Source: Flavobacterium sp. LHD-85
GTDB taxonomy: Bacteria; Bacteroidota; Bacteroidia; Flavobacteriales; Flavobacteriaceae
NCBI RefSeq assembly: GCF_030929595.1
Contig: NZ_JAVFVR010000001.1
Coordinates: 1,178,001-1,242,000, forward strand
Reading direction: 5' to 3'
Length of the DNA: 64,000 nucleotides
Part shown: one piece after another, positions 43,978 to 52,746 of the stretch
Layout of the letters: every line of letters starts with the position of its first letter
Numbering within the stretch: the first letter of the stretch is position 1
Program-made: the position numbers and the translations under genes
Notes under the pieces: generated by a model
Database searches by the model: none
The model's input: the letters and a program-made list of their open reading frames with translations, nothing else
Told to the model about the DNA's origin: nothing

Positions 43978-44412
43978 ATGACAGCTCACGTACAGCACTT
44001 TCATTTATATCTAATCATTATGTTGGTTGTAACTGCCTCGCTATGCGTTCTGGCAGTTGTTATAAAAATGAAAAACAAAAAAGGTCCCAAGTTGCTCGAA
44101 AGAGAAAAATACAATTCGACTTTGACCGAAAAAATGGTAGAAGTAAAAAAAACAGATTCGAATATCTTCAATATCTGGCCTTATGTAAGTAAACTTAAGT
44201 CGGCTAGAATTTTATCTAAAAAAATTAAAGACAACGACTTAATTTATAAAATTTACAGAGATTCATCCGATAAATTCGAACATATTCTATTGTCAACCGA
44301 AGACAAAAATAACTTTGTCTCCATTATAGTAAACAAAAAAAGAAAAAAAACTATCGGATATTCTTTTCTCGACGCTAATGAAAGATATGTTTTAAATAAA
44401 AATATTGCTTAA
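43978..44412 (+). CDS. Hypothetical membrane-anchored protein
   Basis: A 144-residue protein with one N-terminal membrane helix (about residues 9-30, LYLIIMLVVTASLCVLAVVI) and a basic cytoplasmic-type tail. No family is recognised. It stands alone between two terminator-like hairpins, so it is probably its own transcript. Confidence 0.65.
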   Translation: MTAHVQHFHLYLIIMLVVTASLCVLAVVIKMKNKKGPKLLEREKYNSTLTEKMVEVKKTDSNIFNIWPYVSKLKSARILSKKIKDNDLIYKIYRDSSDKFEHILLSTEDKNNFVSIIVNKKRKKTIGYSFLDANERYVLNKNIA

Positions 44413-44476
44413 AGATTTTTATTAGCAAATATCCCGGCGGGGATAAAATATTTATAGAATCTCAATAAAACTAATG

Positions 44477-44535
44477 AAAAAAGCTCCGGCGGAGCGACAT
44501 ATTATAAAAAAACATGTCGCTCCGCCGGAGCTTTT
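44477..44535. repeat. GC-rich long hairpin (repeat or terminator)
   Basis: The arm at 44477-44500 (core GCTCCGGCGGAGCGACAT) pairs with 44514-44535 over about 22 base pairs; A and T runs flank the stem, so it could end transcription from both sides. The arm itself contains the palindrome CTCCGGCGGAG. A related CCCGGCGGGG string lies at 44432-44441. Confidence 0.8.
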
Positions 44536-44611
44536 ATTTTGTGGATACATTCTTTGTTATAAATATCTCGCTTCTCCGAAGCTTACAAAAAAGCTCTTTT
44601 TTAGTCTTTCA

Positions 44612-45658
44612 TTAAAGCTGCTCTACAACTTTGTCAACAACCTGTTGCGGTAAAATTGTCCTCATAGCATCCTCATAACCTTCAACAACTTTATTGCCAT
44701 AAACGGAAGTCGGTAATTTTGGATATTGATTTCGGTCTGAAGTCAGTGCATTTTCTAAACTTTGGTTGAATGGCAAAAATCCAGCGTACGGATGTGTTGC
44801 ACCCCAAAGCGTAATGACTTTTACGCCAAGCATTGCTGCAATATGCGCGTTTCCAGAATCCATAGAAAGCATGACATCAAGATTGCTTATCAATTGTAAT
44901 TCCTGCTGAAATTTGATTTTTCCAGCCATATTTATTACATTTTCAAAAGGCTCAGAAATTGAATCCAAAATTTCAATTTCTTTCTTTCCTCCGCCAAAAA
45001 GCAAAATTTTATATGATGAATTTTCAGCCAATTTTGCAATTACTTCTTTCATCAAATCCAGAGGATAAACCTTAGAATCGTATTGAGCAAAAGGAGCAAT
45101 TCCTATAAGTTTTTGATTTTCATTTCCGATAATTTGTACAATATCAGAACTTAAAACTGCTTTTTCAGGGAATGTTGAATTCGATAAATTTAACGGAAAA
45201 CCAAGTTCTTCAAATACTTTTACGTGTCTTTCGAACATCGTTGGCAATTGTTTGAAAATCTTGTTCTCTTCACGCGTTAATTCTTTTTTTCCTTCTCTTC
45301 CTTTATCTACGGTTGCTCTTTTTTTTCCGCTTAAAGCGAAAAGCAAACCCACAACTTTAGATCGTAAAACATTATGAAGATCGGCAAAAGCATCAATCTT
45401 CAGTTTTTTTACATCTTTAAACAAGCGTAAAAGCCCCGCAAATCCTTTATGTCTTTCTTTTTCATCAAAAGCAAAAAAATCCAAATTCGGAATTCCGTCA
45501 AAAAAGGGTTTGAAAAATGGACGAGAAATCACGGTTAGTTTTACCGTTGGATATTGTTTTACAAAAACGCGTAAAACAGGAACCGTCATGGCGACATCTC
45601 CCATTGCGGATAGTCTCATGACGGCTATATGCTTAATTTTGCTAGACAAGTCTGCCAA
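44612..45658 (-). CDS. Glycosyltransferase family 9 (heptosyltransferase-like)
   Basis: A 348-residue GT-B enzyme. HIAVMRLSAMGDVAMTVPVLR at the N-terminus and SMDSGNAHIAAMLGVKVITLWGATHP at the C-terminus are the family hallmarks. It would add a heptose or related sugar to lipopolysaccharide core or another surface glycan from an activated donor. It follows the DUF4254 gene by four bases, a pairing conserved in Bacteroidota. Confidence 0.9.
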   Translation of the reverse strand: MADLSSKIKHIAVMRLSAMGDVAMTVPVLRVFVKQYPTVKLTVISRPFFKPFFDGIPNLDFFAFDEKERHKGFAGLLRLFKDVKKLKIDAFADLHNVLRSKVVGLLFALSGKKRATVDKGREGKKELTREENKIFKQLPTMFERHVKVFEELGFPLNLSNSTFPEKAVLSSDIVQIIGNENQKLIGIAPFAQYDSKVYPLDLMKEVIAKLAENSSYKILLFGGGKKEIEILDSISEPFENVINMAGKIKFQQELQLISNLDVMLSMDSGNAHIAAMLGVKVITLWGATHPYAGFLPFNQSLENALTSDRNQYPKLPTSVYGNKVVEGYEDAMRTILPQQVVDKVVEQL

Positions 45659-45662
45659 ATTA

Positions 45663-46268
45663 TTATTTTTTATTTTGATATAAAACTGGATTCAAATCAT
45701 CATCATTGTACATTTTCATTTGTTTGTACACTTTCATGAATTTATCTCCATTTTCGATATCTGTCAATAATTCTTCAATTGCTGTAGATAAGTCTGTTCT
45801 TTGCTCTAAAAGAATATTTAATTTTTCCTGACATTTATCTCTGTGTTCCTGAGAAGCTTCAGCACGATTTGCTTCTTCATGCATATGATAAATTTTTAAA
45901 GCCAAGATTGACAATCTATCAAAAGCCCATGCTGGACTTTCAGAATTGATTTTTGCTCCGTCTTTTACTTTTACATTACTGTATTTTTGTAAAAAGTAGC
46001 TATCTATATATTCCACCATATCAGTACGTTCCTGATTTGATGCGTCAATTCTTCTTTTTAAAGTTAATGCCGCAACTGGATCAATCTGTGGATCACGAAT
46101 AATATCTTCAAAATGCCATTGAACAGTATCAATCCAATTTTTTAGATATAACAAATGCTCGAACTTATCTTTTGGATAAGGATTATTGATCGGCTGATCT
46201 ACATTATCAAACTGATGATAATCTTTAATGCTTTGCTCGAAAACAGAATATGCTAATTTTGAAAACAT
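45663..46268 (-). CDS. DUF4254 protein
   Basis: A 201-residue soluble helical protein beginning FSKLAYSVFEQSIKDYHQFD with the conserved HFEDIIRDP motif at about residue 53, matching the DUF4254 family. It is regularly coupled to a family 9 glycosyltransferase, as here. Function unknown; a role in lipopolysaccharide core synthesis is suggested only by this neighbourhood. Confidence 0.82.
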   Translation of the reverse strand: MFSKLAYSVFEQSIKDYHQFDNVDQPINNPYPKDKFEHLLYLKNWIDTVQWHFEDIIRDPQIDPVAALTLKRRIDASNQERTDMVEYIDSYFLQKYSNVKVKDGAKINSESPAWAFDRLSILALKIYHMHEEANRAEASQEHRDKCQEKLNILLEQRTDLSTAIEELLTDIENGDKFMKVYKQMKMYNDDDLNPVLYQNKK

Positions 46269-46289
46269 GTCTTTATTTTTTTATAGATA

Positions 46290-46297
46290 CAAAGATA
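46290..46297 (-). promoter_or_regulatory. Candidate -7 box for the DUF4254-GT9 unit
   Basis: TATCTTTG on the minus strand lies 21 bases before the ATG at 46268. The -33 TTG is not evident. Confidence 0.4.
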
Positions 46298-46378
46298 CTT
46301 TTTATACTTTTATGCTGCGAAGAAAAGGAATTATTTTTCGTTTCATCATTATATCTCTAAATAAATTACAATTTCATC

Positions 46379-47032
46379 ATGAAAATTCATTATATCTCTG
46401 AAAATAACAGCGTTTTAAATCATTTCTTAGGACAAATTAGAAATGTAAATGTTCAAAATGACAGTATGCGTTTTCGTAGAAATATTGAACGCATTGGAGA
46501 AATTATGGCTTATGAGCTGAGCAAAATTTTACCTTATAAAAAGGTTGATATCCAAACCCCTCTTGGAATTAAGAAGACTACAGAAATTGACACGGATTTG
46601 GTCTTATGTCCTATTTTACGGGCTGGATTACCGCTTCATAATGGTTTTTTAAATTATTTTGATCATGCCGAAAACAGCTTTGTTTCTGCCTGCAGATTTC
46701 ACCCAAATAATGATGACGAATTTGAAATTCGTGTTGAATATCAAGCTATTTCAGATCTAAATAATAAAACTGTTTTGCTTCTTGACCCGATGCTAGCTAC
46801 AGGACAATCAATTGTAGCTGTTCATAAAAAGCTAATCGAGAATGCTACTCCAAAAGAAATACACATTGTTGTTGTTATCGCTGCTCCTGAAGGAATAGCT
46901 TATCTTGACAAAAATCTTCCTGAAAACTGTCATTTATGGGTAGCGTCTCTAGACGAAAAACTAAATGAGAAAAACTACATCGTTCCTGGTCTTGGCGATG
47001 CTGGTGATCTTGCTTACGGAAGCAAATTATAA
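46379..47032 (+). CDS. upp: Uracil phosphoribosyltransferase
   Basis: A 217-residue salvage enzyme that converts uracil and PRPP to UMP. The PRPP-binding loop is LLLDPMLATGQSIV (about residues 130-143), and the uracil-binding region is PGLGDAGDLAYG near the C-terminus. The length is typical. The stop overlaps the convergent DUF6427-like gene by six bases. Confidence 0.95.
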   Translation: MKIHYISENNSVLNHFLGQIRNVNVQNDSMRFRRNIERIGEIMAYELSKILPYKKVDIQTPLGIKKTTEIDTDLVLCPILRAGLPLHNGFLNYFDHAENSFVSACRFHPNNDDEFEIRVEYQAISDLNNKTVLLLDPMLATGQSIVAVHKKLIENATPKEIHIVVVIAAPEGIAYLDKNLPENCHLWVASLDEKLNEKNYIVPGLGDAGDLAYGSKL

Positions 47033-47956
47033 CTGAGAGAAAAAAGTAAATAAACTACACACAATCAGCGTATAATAAACAATTTCGTTATTAAGTTTCT
47101 GTTGCATATATTCTACATGGCTCGTTGCCATAATACTTAATGGTGCAATACTAAACAATAATAAATCGTTGCTTTTGTTTGGCGAAATGATGAAAACAAA
47201 GACTGCTATAAAAAAACAAGCTACTACTTTCTTATATGAAGAATGTACAATTTGAGGTCTGTTTGACAAGGTCATTAACATCGAAGTAACAAAAAACAAG
47301 GCTACTGCTGTATATATCGAAAGTGCGGCATTTTCGTAATTATTCTTAAAATAATCAATTCTAAAATCGATTACAGCTCTTTCCTGAATAAAAGCTACTG
47401 CATCAAAATTTAAAATTAATGATGTCATATAGAATAAAATTGTTACGGCCAAAAGTGCTATAAATGGCAAAACCCAGTTTCTATAATCTCTTGAAACGTG
47501 AAAAACAATAGATATGTAAACCAATATTAAGAAGAGAATACTCCAAAATTGAAATAAAGAAGCTACAAAAATCCAAAACGCAGCATCAAATATTTTTTCT
47601 TTTGAAGCTTTTAGAGATTGCAGTGAAATTAATCTTCGAAGTGCCAATAAAATGAAAAAATTGGCATAGATAATATTTGAGTTATTAAATATGGTCGGAA
47701 AAAATAAAATAAACAACAAGTAAAAAAGTATCGCGTAACCATTGTCTTTACTGAGTCCATTCTTTTTTACAATGAAATTAATCATAAAAAAAGAGGCCAA
47801 AATAAAGCATAACAAACTTACTTTTTGAAAAGCCAAAAAATAAGAAGTAACCCAAGAAGGGTCTTTAATTTGGAACATAAAAAAGAAAACCAGTATTAAA
47901 ATTACAACCAATGAATAATTTAATGGCGTAGATTTTTTAAAAACACTTGTTATCAT
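47027..47956 (-). CDS. Multi-pass membrane protein (DUF6427-like)
   Basis: A 309-residue protein with about 9-10 hydrophobic segments and no catalytic motif recognised. A charge-poor N-terminus (TSVFKKSTPLNYSLVVILIL) and the central segment RDYRNWVLPFIALLA fit the flavobacterial DUF6427 family. It is transcribed toward upp. Function unknown. Confidence 0.75.
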   Translation of the reverse strand: MITSVFKKSTPLNYSLVVILILVFFFMFQIKDPSWVTSYFLAFQKVSLLCFILASFFMINFIVKKNGLSKDNGYAILFYLLFILFFPTIFNNSNIIYANFFILLALRRLISLQSLKASKEKIFDAAFWIFVASLFQFWSILFLILVYISIVFHVSRDYRNWVLPFIALLAVTILFYMTSLILNFDAVAFIQERAVIDFRIDYFKNNYENAALSIYTAVALFFVTSMLMTLSNRPQIVHSSYKKVVACFFIAVFVFIISPNKSNDLLLFSIAPLSIMATSHVEYMQQKLNNEIVYYTLIVCSLFTFFSQL

Positions 47957-47976
47957 AAGGATATTTTATACTTTTG
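47947..47976 (+). promoter_or_regulatory. Promoter for the small protein at 48098
   Basis: TTG (47947-47949) and TACTTTTG (47969-47976) are 19 bases apart. The -33 element lies inside the first codons of the divergent membrane-protein gene, and the leader is about 115 bases. Confidence 0.6.
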
Positions 47977-48097
47977 TGATTGTAAAGATAATACTTGTTT
48001 AAAAGGAAAAACCTAACAAGTAGAAAAAAGATTTGGTTTACCGAATTTTATCTTCAAGGCATTACACAACAATAAATAACATATAATTTTTAAAATT

Positions 48098-48328
48098 ATG
48101 ACAGCTTTTTTTGAAGGAATTCAATACCTATTTGTTAACATTTTGTTTGCTCCTCTTGACTTCTTACGTCGTTTGGAATTAATTACATGGTTTGGTGCAA
48201 ACACTATTAACTGGATTTTCATGATCATCTGCTCATGCGCAATCGTTTATTGGATTAAACAATTACGTATTTTTGATGACGCTGGAACAGAAAACCAAGA
48301 TACAACGGCTCATTCATTTTTAAAATAA
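48098..48328 (+). CDS. Small membrane protein (DUF6341-like)
   Basis: A 76-residue protein with one or two hydrophobic segments (about residues 5-22 and 36-55, TINWIFMIICSCAIVYWIKQ). Its start, TAFFEGIQYLFVNILFAPLD, resembles a small conserved flavobacterial family (DUF6341). It has its own promoter and a terminator after it. Function unknown. Confidence 0.72.
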   Translation: MTAFFEGIQYLFVNILFAPLDFLRRLELITWFGANTINWIFMIICSCAIVYWIKQLRIFDDAGTENQDTTAHSFLK

Positions 48329-48337
48329 AAAATCAAA

Positions 48338-48355
48338 CCCTTTAATTAAAAAGGG
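48338..48355. terminator. Short terminator between convergent genes
   Basis: CCCTTT (48338-48343) pairs with AAAGGG (48350-48355) between the small membrane protein gene and purD, with A-rich sequence on the left and a weaker T run on the right. Confidence 0.5.
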
Positions 48356-48370
48356 CTTGTGAATTTATTT

Positions 48371-49645
48371 TTAGATTAAATCGAAACCGATATCTTTTCT
48401 AAAATACATCTTATCAAAGCTTAGTTTATCTATGTTTTGGTAAGATTTTTTTATAGCCTCTTGGAAATTATCTCCATAAGAAGTTACAGCAATTACACGT
48501 CCTCCATTAGTAACGACATTTCCGTTATCTAATTTTGTTCCTGCATGAAAAACTATAGAATCCTCAATATTTTCTAAGCCAGAAATTACTTTTCCTTTTT
48601 CAAAATCTTCAGGATATCCGCCAGAAACAACCATTACAGTCGTAGCGCTTCTTGGATCAACTTCTAAATTAAAGTCTCCTAATTTTTGATCAGCAACAGA
48701 CAAGAACAATTCTACTAAATCTGATTTCAATCTAGGAACCACAACTTCTGTTTCAGGATCTCCCATTCTAACATTATATTCAATAACTATTGGTTCTCCT
48801 TTTACATTGATTAAACCGATAAATACGAAACCTTTGTATTCGATTCCGTCTTTTTGGAAACCTTCGATTGTTGGTTTTACGATACGAGTTTCAATTTTTT
48901 CCATCAAAACTGCATCTACATAAGGAACTGGAGAAACCGCTCCCATTCCGCCTGTATTTAAACCTGTATCTCCTTCTCCAATTCTTTTATAATCTTTTGC
49001 AGTTGGAAGAATTTTATAACTTTTTCCGTCTGTTAAAACAAAACAGCTTAATTCTATTCCGTCCAAGAATTCTTCAATAACCACTTTTGCACTTGCTGTT
49101 CCGAATTTTGCATGAACTAGCATGTTTCTTAATTCTGTTTTTGCTTCTTCAAGATCCTGAATAATCAAAACACCTTTTCCTGCTGCTAAACCGTCTGCTT
49201 TTAAAACGTATGGAGGTTGTAGCGTTTCAAGAAACTTACATCCTTCTTCAACTGTTTCGGCAGTAAAACTGTCATAAGCTGCTGTTGGAATATTATGTTT
49301 CATCAAGAATTCTTTTGCAAATTCTTTACTTCCTTCCAATTGCGCACCTAATTTTGATGGTCCGATAACTGGAATATCTTTTAAACTTTCGTCGTTTTTA
49401 AAATAATCATAAATACCTTTTACCAACGGATCTTCAGGTCCTACGACTACTAAACTTATTTTTTCTTTAAGTACTAATGCTTTTACTGCTTCAAAATCTG
49501 TTGCAGATATTGCCACGTTTTCAGCAATTGCAGCCGTTCCTGCATTTCCAGGCACTACGAAAAGTTTTTCGCAAAGTGGACTTTGAGTCATTTTCCATGC
49601 AAAAGCATGCTCTCTTCCGCCTGATCCCAATAGTAAAATTGTCAT
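48371..49645 (-). CDS. purD: Phosphoribosylamine-glycine ligase
   Basis: A 424-residue ATP-grasp enzyme that makes glycinamide ribonucleotide in purine synthesis. Motifs are ILLLGSGGREHAFAWKM (N-domain), LKADGLAAGKGVLI (ATP-grasp) and NVRMGDPETEVVVPRLKSDL. The length is typical. The gene converges on 48098 and is divergent from the CapK-like ligase gene, with about 135 bases between the two starts. Confidence 0.97.
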   Translation of the reverse strand: MTILLLGSGGREHAFAWKMTQSPLCEKLFVVPGNAGTAAIAENVAISATDFEAVKALVLKEKISLVVVGPEDPLVKGIYDYFKNDESLKDIPVIGPSKLGAQLEGSKEFAKEFLMKHNIPTAAYDSFTAETVEEGCKFLETLQPPYVLKADGLAAGKGVLIIQDLEEAKTELRNMLVHAKFGTASAKVVIEEFLDGIELSCFVLTDGKSYKILPTAKDYKRIGEGDTGLNTGGMGAVSPVPYVDAVLMEKIETRIVKPTIEGFQKDGIEYKGFVFIGLINVKGEPIVIEYNVRMGDPETEVVVPRLKSDLVELFLSVADQKLGDFNLEVDPRSATTVMVVSGGYPEDFEKGKVISGLENIEDSIVFHAGTKLDNGNVVTNGGRVIAVTSYGDNFQEAIKKSYQNIDKLSFDKMYFRKDIGFDLI

Positions 49646-49732
49646 GTGTTGTTGTATTATTAGTTGTGATGCAAAAATAATTGCTTTTGAACGTAAAAAA
49701 TAATTAATTCTTAAAAACTTCGTGATTCTTGA

Positions 49733-49761
49733 TTGTTAGTAATTGGTAAATATTATTTTTG
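49733..49761 (+). promoter_or_regulatory. Promoter of the CapK-like ligase gene
   Basis: TTG (49733-49735) and TATTTTTG (49754-49761) are 18 bases apart. The ATG at 49781 follows at a distance of about 20 bases. Confidence 0.65.
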
Positions 49762-49780
49762 ACGAAAATTATACCAAAAA

Positions 49781-51091
49781 ATGATTCGTCTTTTTGATCT
49801 TTCGCTCAAACTAAACGGTTTTCCAATTAAGGAAGCCAAAGCCGAATTGGATCAAATTGTTCATTTTTCTGAAGAAGAATTTGCTTTGTTTCTTCAAAAC
49901 AAAAAAACAGAAATTGTTGATTTTCATTTAAAAAACAACTCATTTTATAAAGAGTTAGCAGGAAATGCGATCGCACAAAATTGGGAAAATCTTCCTATTT
50001 TAAATAAACATAATTTACAAAAACCATTAGAAGAAAGACTTTCAAAAGGTTATACAAAAAAATCTGTTTACCTCAACAAAACGTCTGGATCTAGCGGAAC
50101 TCCTTTTGTTTTTGCAAAAGACAAATATTCTCATGCTTTAACTTGGGCTTCCAATATTATGCGTTTTGGTTGGTTTGGAATTGATTTTAATCATTCGTAT
50201 CAAGCACGTTTTTATGGTATTCCGATGGATTTTATTGGATACCAAAAAGAACGTTTAAAAGATTTTTTGAGTCATCGTTTTCGTTTTCCAGTCTTTGATT
50301 TGTCTGATAACGTTTTAGAAAAATTTCTGAAAAAATTCAAAACTAAAAAATTTGCTTACATTAACGGATACACAAGCTCAATTGTGCTTTTCGCTAAGTT
50401 TTTAGAACATAAAAATATCATTTTAAAAGAAGTCTGTCCGACTTTAAAAGCTTGTTTTGTTACTTCGGAAATGCTTTTTGAAACAGATAAAAAACTCTTA
50501 GAAAAACAATTCGGAATTCCAATTATCAGCGAATATGGTGCATCTGAATTGGATTTAATTGCCTTTGAAAATCCGCAAGGTGAATGGCAAGTGAATTCTG
50601 AAACCCTTTTTGTAGAAATTTTAGATGAAAATAATAATCCTGTTCCACATGGAACAGAGGGAAAAATTGTGATTACTTCCTTATTCAATAAAGCAAATCC
50701 TTTTATAAGGTATGAAATTGGCGACATTGGTATTATAGACGAAAAAAGCACTCCGCAAAAACCAATTCTTAAAAAGTTGATTGGTAGAACAAATGACGTT
50801 GCAATTCTTCCAAGCGGAAAAAAATCACCAGGTTTGACCTTTTATTATGTAACCAAAAGTATTATTGAAGATGATGGAAACGTAAAAGAATTTATCATCA
50901 AACAAACCAAAATTGATACTTTTGAAATTGAATATGTTGCTGAAAAAGAATTAGTTTCAGAACAAATTCAAAAAATAAAAGAAGCCATCGATTTGTATTT
51001 AGAACCGAATTTAAACTTCACTTTTACAAGAAAAACCGTTTTAGAAAGAACCAATCGCGGGAAACTAAAACAATTTAAATCGTATTTATAA
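49781..51091 (+). CDS. AMP-forming ligase of the PaaK/CapK type
   Basis: A 436-residue protein with the adenylate-forming motifs NKTSGSSGTPFVFAKD (P-loop, about residue 103), ISEYGASELDLIAFE and RYEIGDIG. This arrangement is that of the phenylacetate-CoA ligase-like family that includes CapK proteins of capsule loci. The family ligases often act on carboxylic groups of a glycan or lipid. It is just upstream of the polysaccharide locus, although the ORF6N gene lies between. Substrate unknown. Confidence 0.84.
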   Translation: MIRLFDLSLKLNGFPIKEAKAELDQIVHFSEEEFALFLQNKKTEIVDFHLKNNSFYKELAGNAIAQNWENLPILNKHNLQKPLEERLSKGYTKKSVYLNKTSGSSGTPFVFAKDKYSHALTWASNIMRFGWFGIDFNHSYQARFYGIPMDFIGYQKERLKDFLSHRFRFPVFDLSDNVLEKFLKKFKTKKFAYINGYTSSIVLFAKFLEHKNIILKEVCPTLKACFVTSEMLFETDKKLLEKQFGIPIISEYGASELDLIAFENPQGEWQVNSETLFVEILDENNNPVPHGTEGKIVITSLFNKANPFIRYEIGDIGIIDEKSTPQKPILKKLIGRTNDVAILPSGKKSPGLTFYYVTKSIIEDDGNVKEFIIKQTKIDTFEIEYVAEKELVSEQIQKIKEAIDLYLEPNLNFTFTRKTVLERTNRGKLKQFKSYL

Positions 51092-51134
51092 ATATGAATA
51101 AAATCTTACATTTGTTTTTTTCAATTAAAAACTT

Positions 51135-51662
51135 ATGACAGATCAATCTTTACTTTCTGAAGAAACAATTTCTAATAAAATATATTTTATTCGCGGTCAA
51201 AAAGTGATGCTGGATCGTGATTTGGCAATTCTGTATGGAATAGAAACTAAAGTTCTAAAACAATCTGTAAAAAGAAATTTGTCTAGATTTCCTGAAGATT
51301 TTATGTTTGAACTGGATAAATCAGAGTTTGAAAATTGGAGGTCACAATTTGTGACCTCCAATTCTGATAAGATTGGTTTACGATATGCACCAATGGCTTT
51401 TACTGAACATGGTGTTATGATGCTTTCAAGTGTTCTAAAAAGCGACAAAGCTATTCAAACCAATATTCAAATCATGCGTATTTTCACGAAAGTGAGGCAA
51501 ATGCTTTTAGATACAACCGAAATTAAAGTTGATATTATGCAGATTCAGAAGAAATTAGAAAATCATGATAAAAATATTGAATTGGTATTTTCTTATTTAG
51601 ATGAATTGACCGAGAAGAAAGAAAATGAATCTGAAAGAGTGAAGATTGGCTATAAAAAATAG
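51135..51662 (+). CDS. ORF6N-domain protein
   Basis: A 175-residue protein with an N-terminal ORF6N domain (about residues 8-95: IYFIRGQKVMLDRDLAILYG, then PEDFMFELDKSEFENWRSQF, YAPMAFTEHGVMMLSSVLKS) and a helical C-terminus. ORF6N proteins, related to phage KilA-N/Bro types, are presumed DNA-binding. Residues 67-77 are encoded by a 31-bp perfect palindrome, and copies of its core lie just downstream (51672-51936). No mobility gene is seen beside it. Origin by transfer from a phage is possible. Confidence 0.85.
   Translation: MTDQSLLSEETISNKIYFIRGQKVMLDRDLAILYGIETKVLKQSVKRNLSRFPEDFMFELDKSEFENWRSQFVTSNSDKIGLRYAPMAFTEHGVMMLSSVLKSDKAIQTNIQIMRIFTKVRQMLLDTTEIKVDIMQIQKKLENHDKNIELVFSYLDELTEKKENESERVKIGYKK
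51333..51363. repeat. 31-bp palindrome inside the ORF6N gene
   Basis: AATTGGAGGTCACAA, one base, and its perfect reverse complement. It lies within codons 67-77 of the ORF6N gene and shares the GTCACAA-TTGTGAC core with palindromes downstream. Confidence 0.9.
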
Positions 51663-51671
51663 CTTTCTAAG

Positions 51672-51936
51672 GTCACAAATTGTGACATCGAGTTTGTGAT
51701 TAACTTTTAGAATAAGGCTTGAAAATTAGATTAAAATTGTCAAAAACATAGCCAGTGGTTTCAACCACTCGACACCATAAATTTCCGCAATACGTTTCCC
51801 ACGGTTGAAACCGTGGGCTATGTTTTGAATAAGATATAGATAAAATTAGAGGTCACAAATTGTGACCTCCAATTCTAAACGAAATTCTTTAAGGTCGCAA
51901 TTTGCGACCTTGAAACTTGAAGTCGCAATTTGCGAC
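51672..51936. repeat. Cluster of four palindromes downstream of the ORF6N gene
   Basis: GTCACAA-A-TTGTGAC occurs at 51672-51686 and in a longer form (21 bp, GAGGTCACAAA centred) at 51849-51869. Variants with C/G in place of A/T in the arm, AAGGTCGCAA-T-TTGCGACCTT, are at 51891-51911 and 51922-51936 (short form). The arms show matched substitutions (TCACAA to TCGCAA, with TTGTGA to TTGCGA), so the symmetry is kept. They occupy the 287-base gap before the glycosyltransferase, which has no gene. Confidence 0.85.
51743..51826. repeat. Three-stem hairpin element in the ORF6N downstream gap
   Basis: An outer 11-bp stem (51743-51753 with 51816-51826, AAAACATAGCC/GGCTATGTTTT) encloses two inner hairpins: AGTGGTT-TC-AACCACT at 51754-51769 and CCCACGGTT-GA-AACCGTGGG at 51798-51817; the last overlaps the outer stem by two bases. 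It is a compact, folded repeat with no coding sense. Confidence 0.7.
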
Positions 51937-51949
51937 ATCAAGTTGAATT

Positions 51950-52717
51950 TTAAACCTTCTTTATAAATTTTGGTTTGATAATCAATTGAGTAAACAAAAA
52001 CCTCATCATTAATAAAACAGAAAAAACTAAATTATATCCATGAAAATCGCGATAAACTCCAAAATTATGTTTGATCAATTTAAACTTTGAAGAGGAAATA
52101 GAATCTTTTCTGATTCTATAAAAAGCGAGACTTTCTGGAACTGCTTTTGCCGTTTGTATTTGTTTTAGAATTGTAAGCCATATTCTCCAATCTTGCCTTT
52201 TCTCAGAAGATTCTAATTTGATTTTTCCGAAATATTCTGCATCATAAATAGCAGTAAGATTACCCACGTAATTGCAAAAAAACAATTCTTTATACGTTAA
52301 AGGATTTGGAGATTCGACTCTTCTGTTTAAGCTATTTCCTTCTTCATCAATCGAATCGTAATAACTAAAAGTAAATGGCTGATTATTTGCTTTTAAAAAC
52401 TGAATCTGTTTTTCCAATTTATCCGAAAACCATACGTCATCAGCATCGAGATAGGCAATGTATTTTCCGGAAGCTTTTTCTAAAGCTTCATTTCGGGCAA
52501 AACCATTTCCGCAATTTTTGGATAGTTTGAATAATTTTATTCTGCTATCATCTTGGGCAAATTCTTCTATAATAGAAACTGTTCCATCTGTAGAAGCATC
52601 ATCAACCAAAATCATTTCCCAGTTTTGATAGGTCTGATTTTGAACTGATTCTATAGTTGCTCTAATGAACGTTTCAGTATTGTATGTTGGTGTTAAAATA
52701 GATACTAAATCGTTCAT
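51950..52717 (-). CDS. Glycosyltransferase family 2
   Basis: A 255-residue GT-A enzyme with VSILTPTYNTETFIRATIES at the N-terminus, LVDDASTDGTV and the DxD-like LDADDVW (about residue 93). It would add a sugar from a nucleotide donor to the growing repeat unit. There is no membrane helix apart from a hydrophobic stretch near the C-terminus (LVFSVLLMMRFLFTQLII). It is the downstream end of the polysaccharide row, with 29 bases to the UXS gene. Confidence 0.88.
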   Translation of the reverse strand: MNDLVSILTPTYNTETFIRATIESVQNQTYQNWEMILVDDASTDGTVSIIEEFAQDDSRIKLFKLSKNCGNGFARNEALEKASGKYIAYLDADDVWFSDKLEKQIQFLKANNQPFTFSYYDSIDEEGNSLNRRVESPNPLTYKELFFCNYVGNLTAIYDAEYFGKIKLESSEKRQDWRIWLTILKQIQTAKAVPESLAFYRIRKDSISSSKFKLIKHNFGVYRDFHGYNLVFSVLLMMRFLFTQLIIKPKFIKKV

Positions 52718-52746
52718 TAGATTTATTATTCTTTCAGAATCTTAAT

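Noticed and set aside
51135-51662. ORF6N gene as part of a resident prophage
   Set aside because: No integrase, structural or lysis gene is adjacent; the neighbours are glycan and ligase genes.
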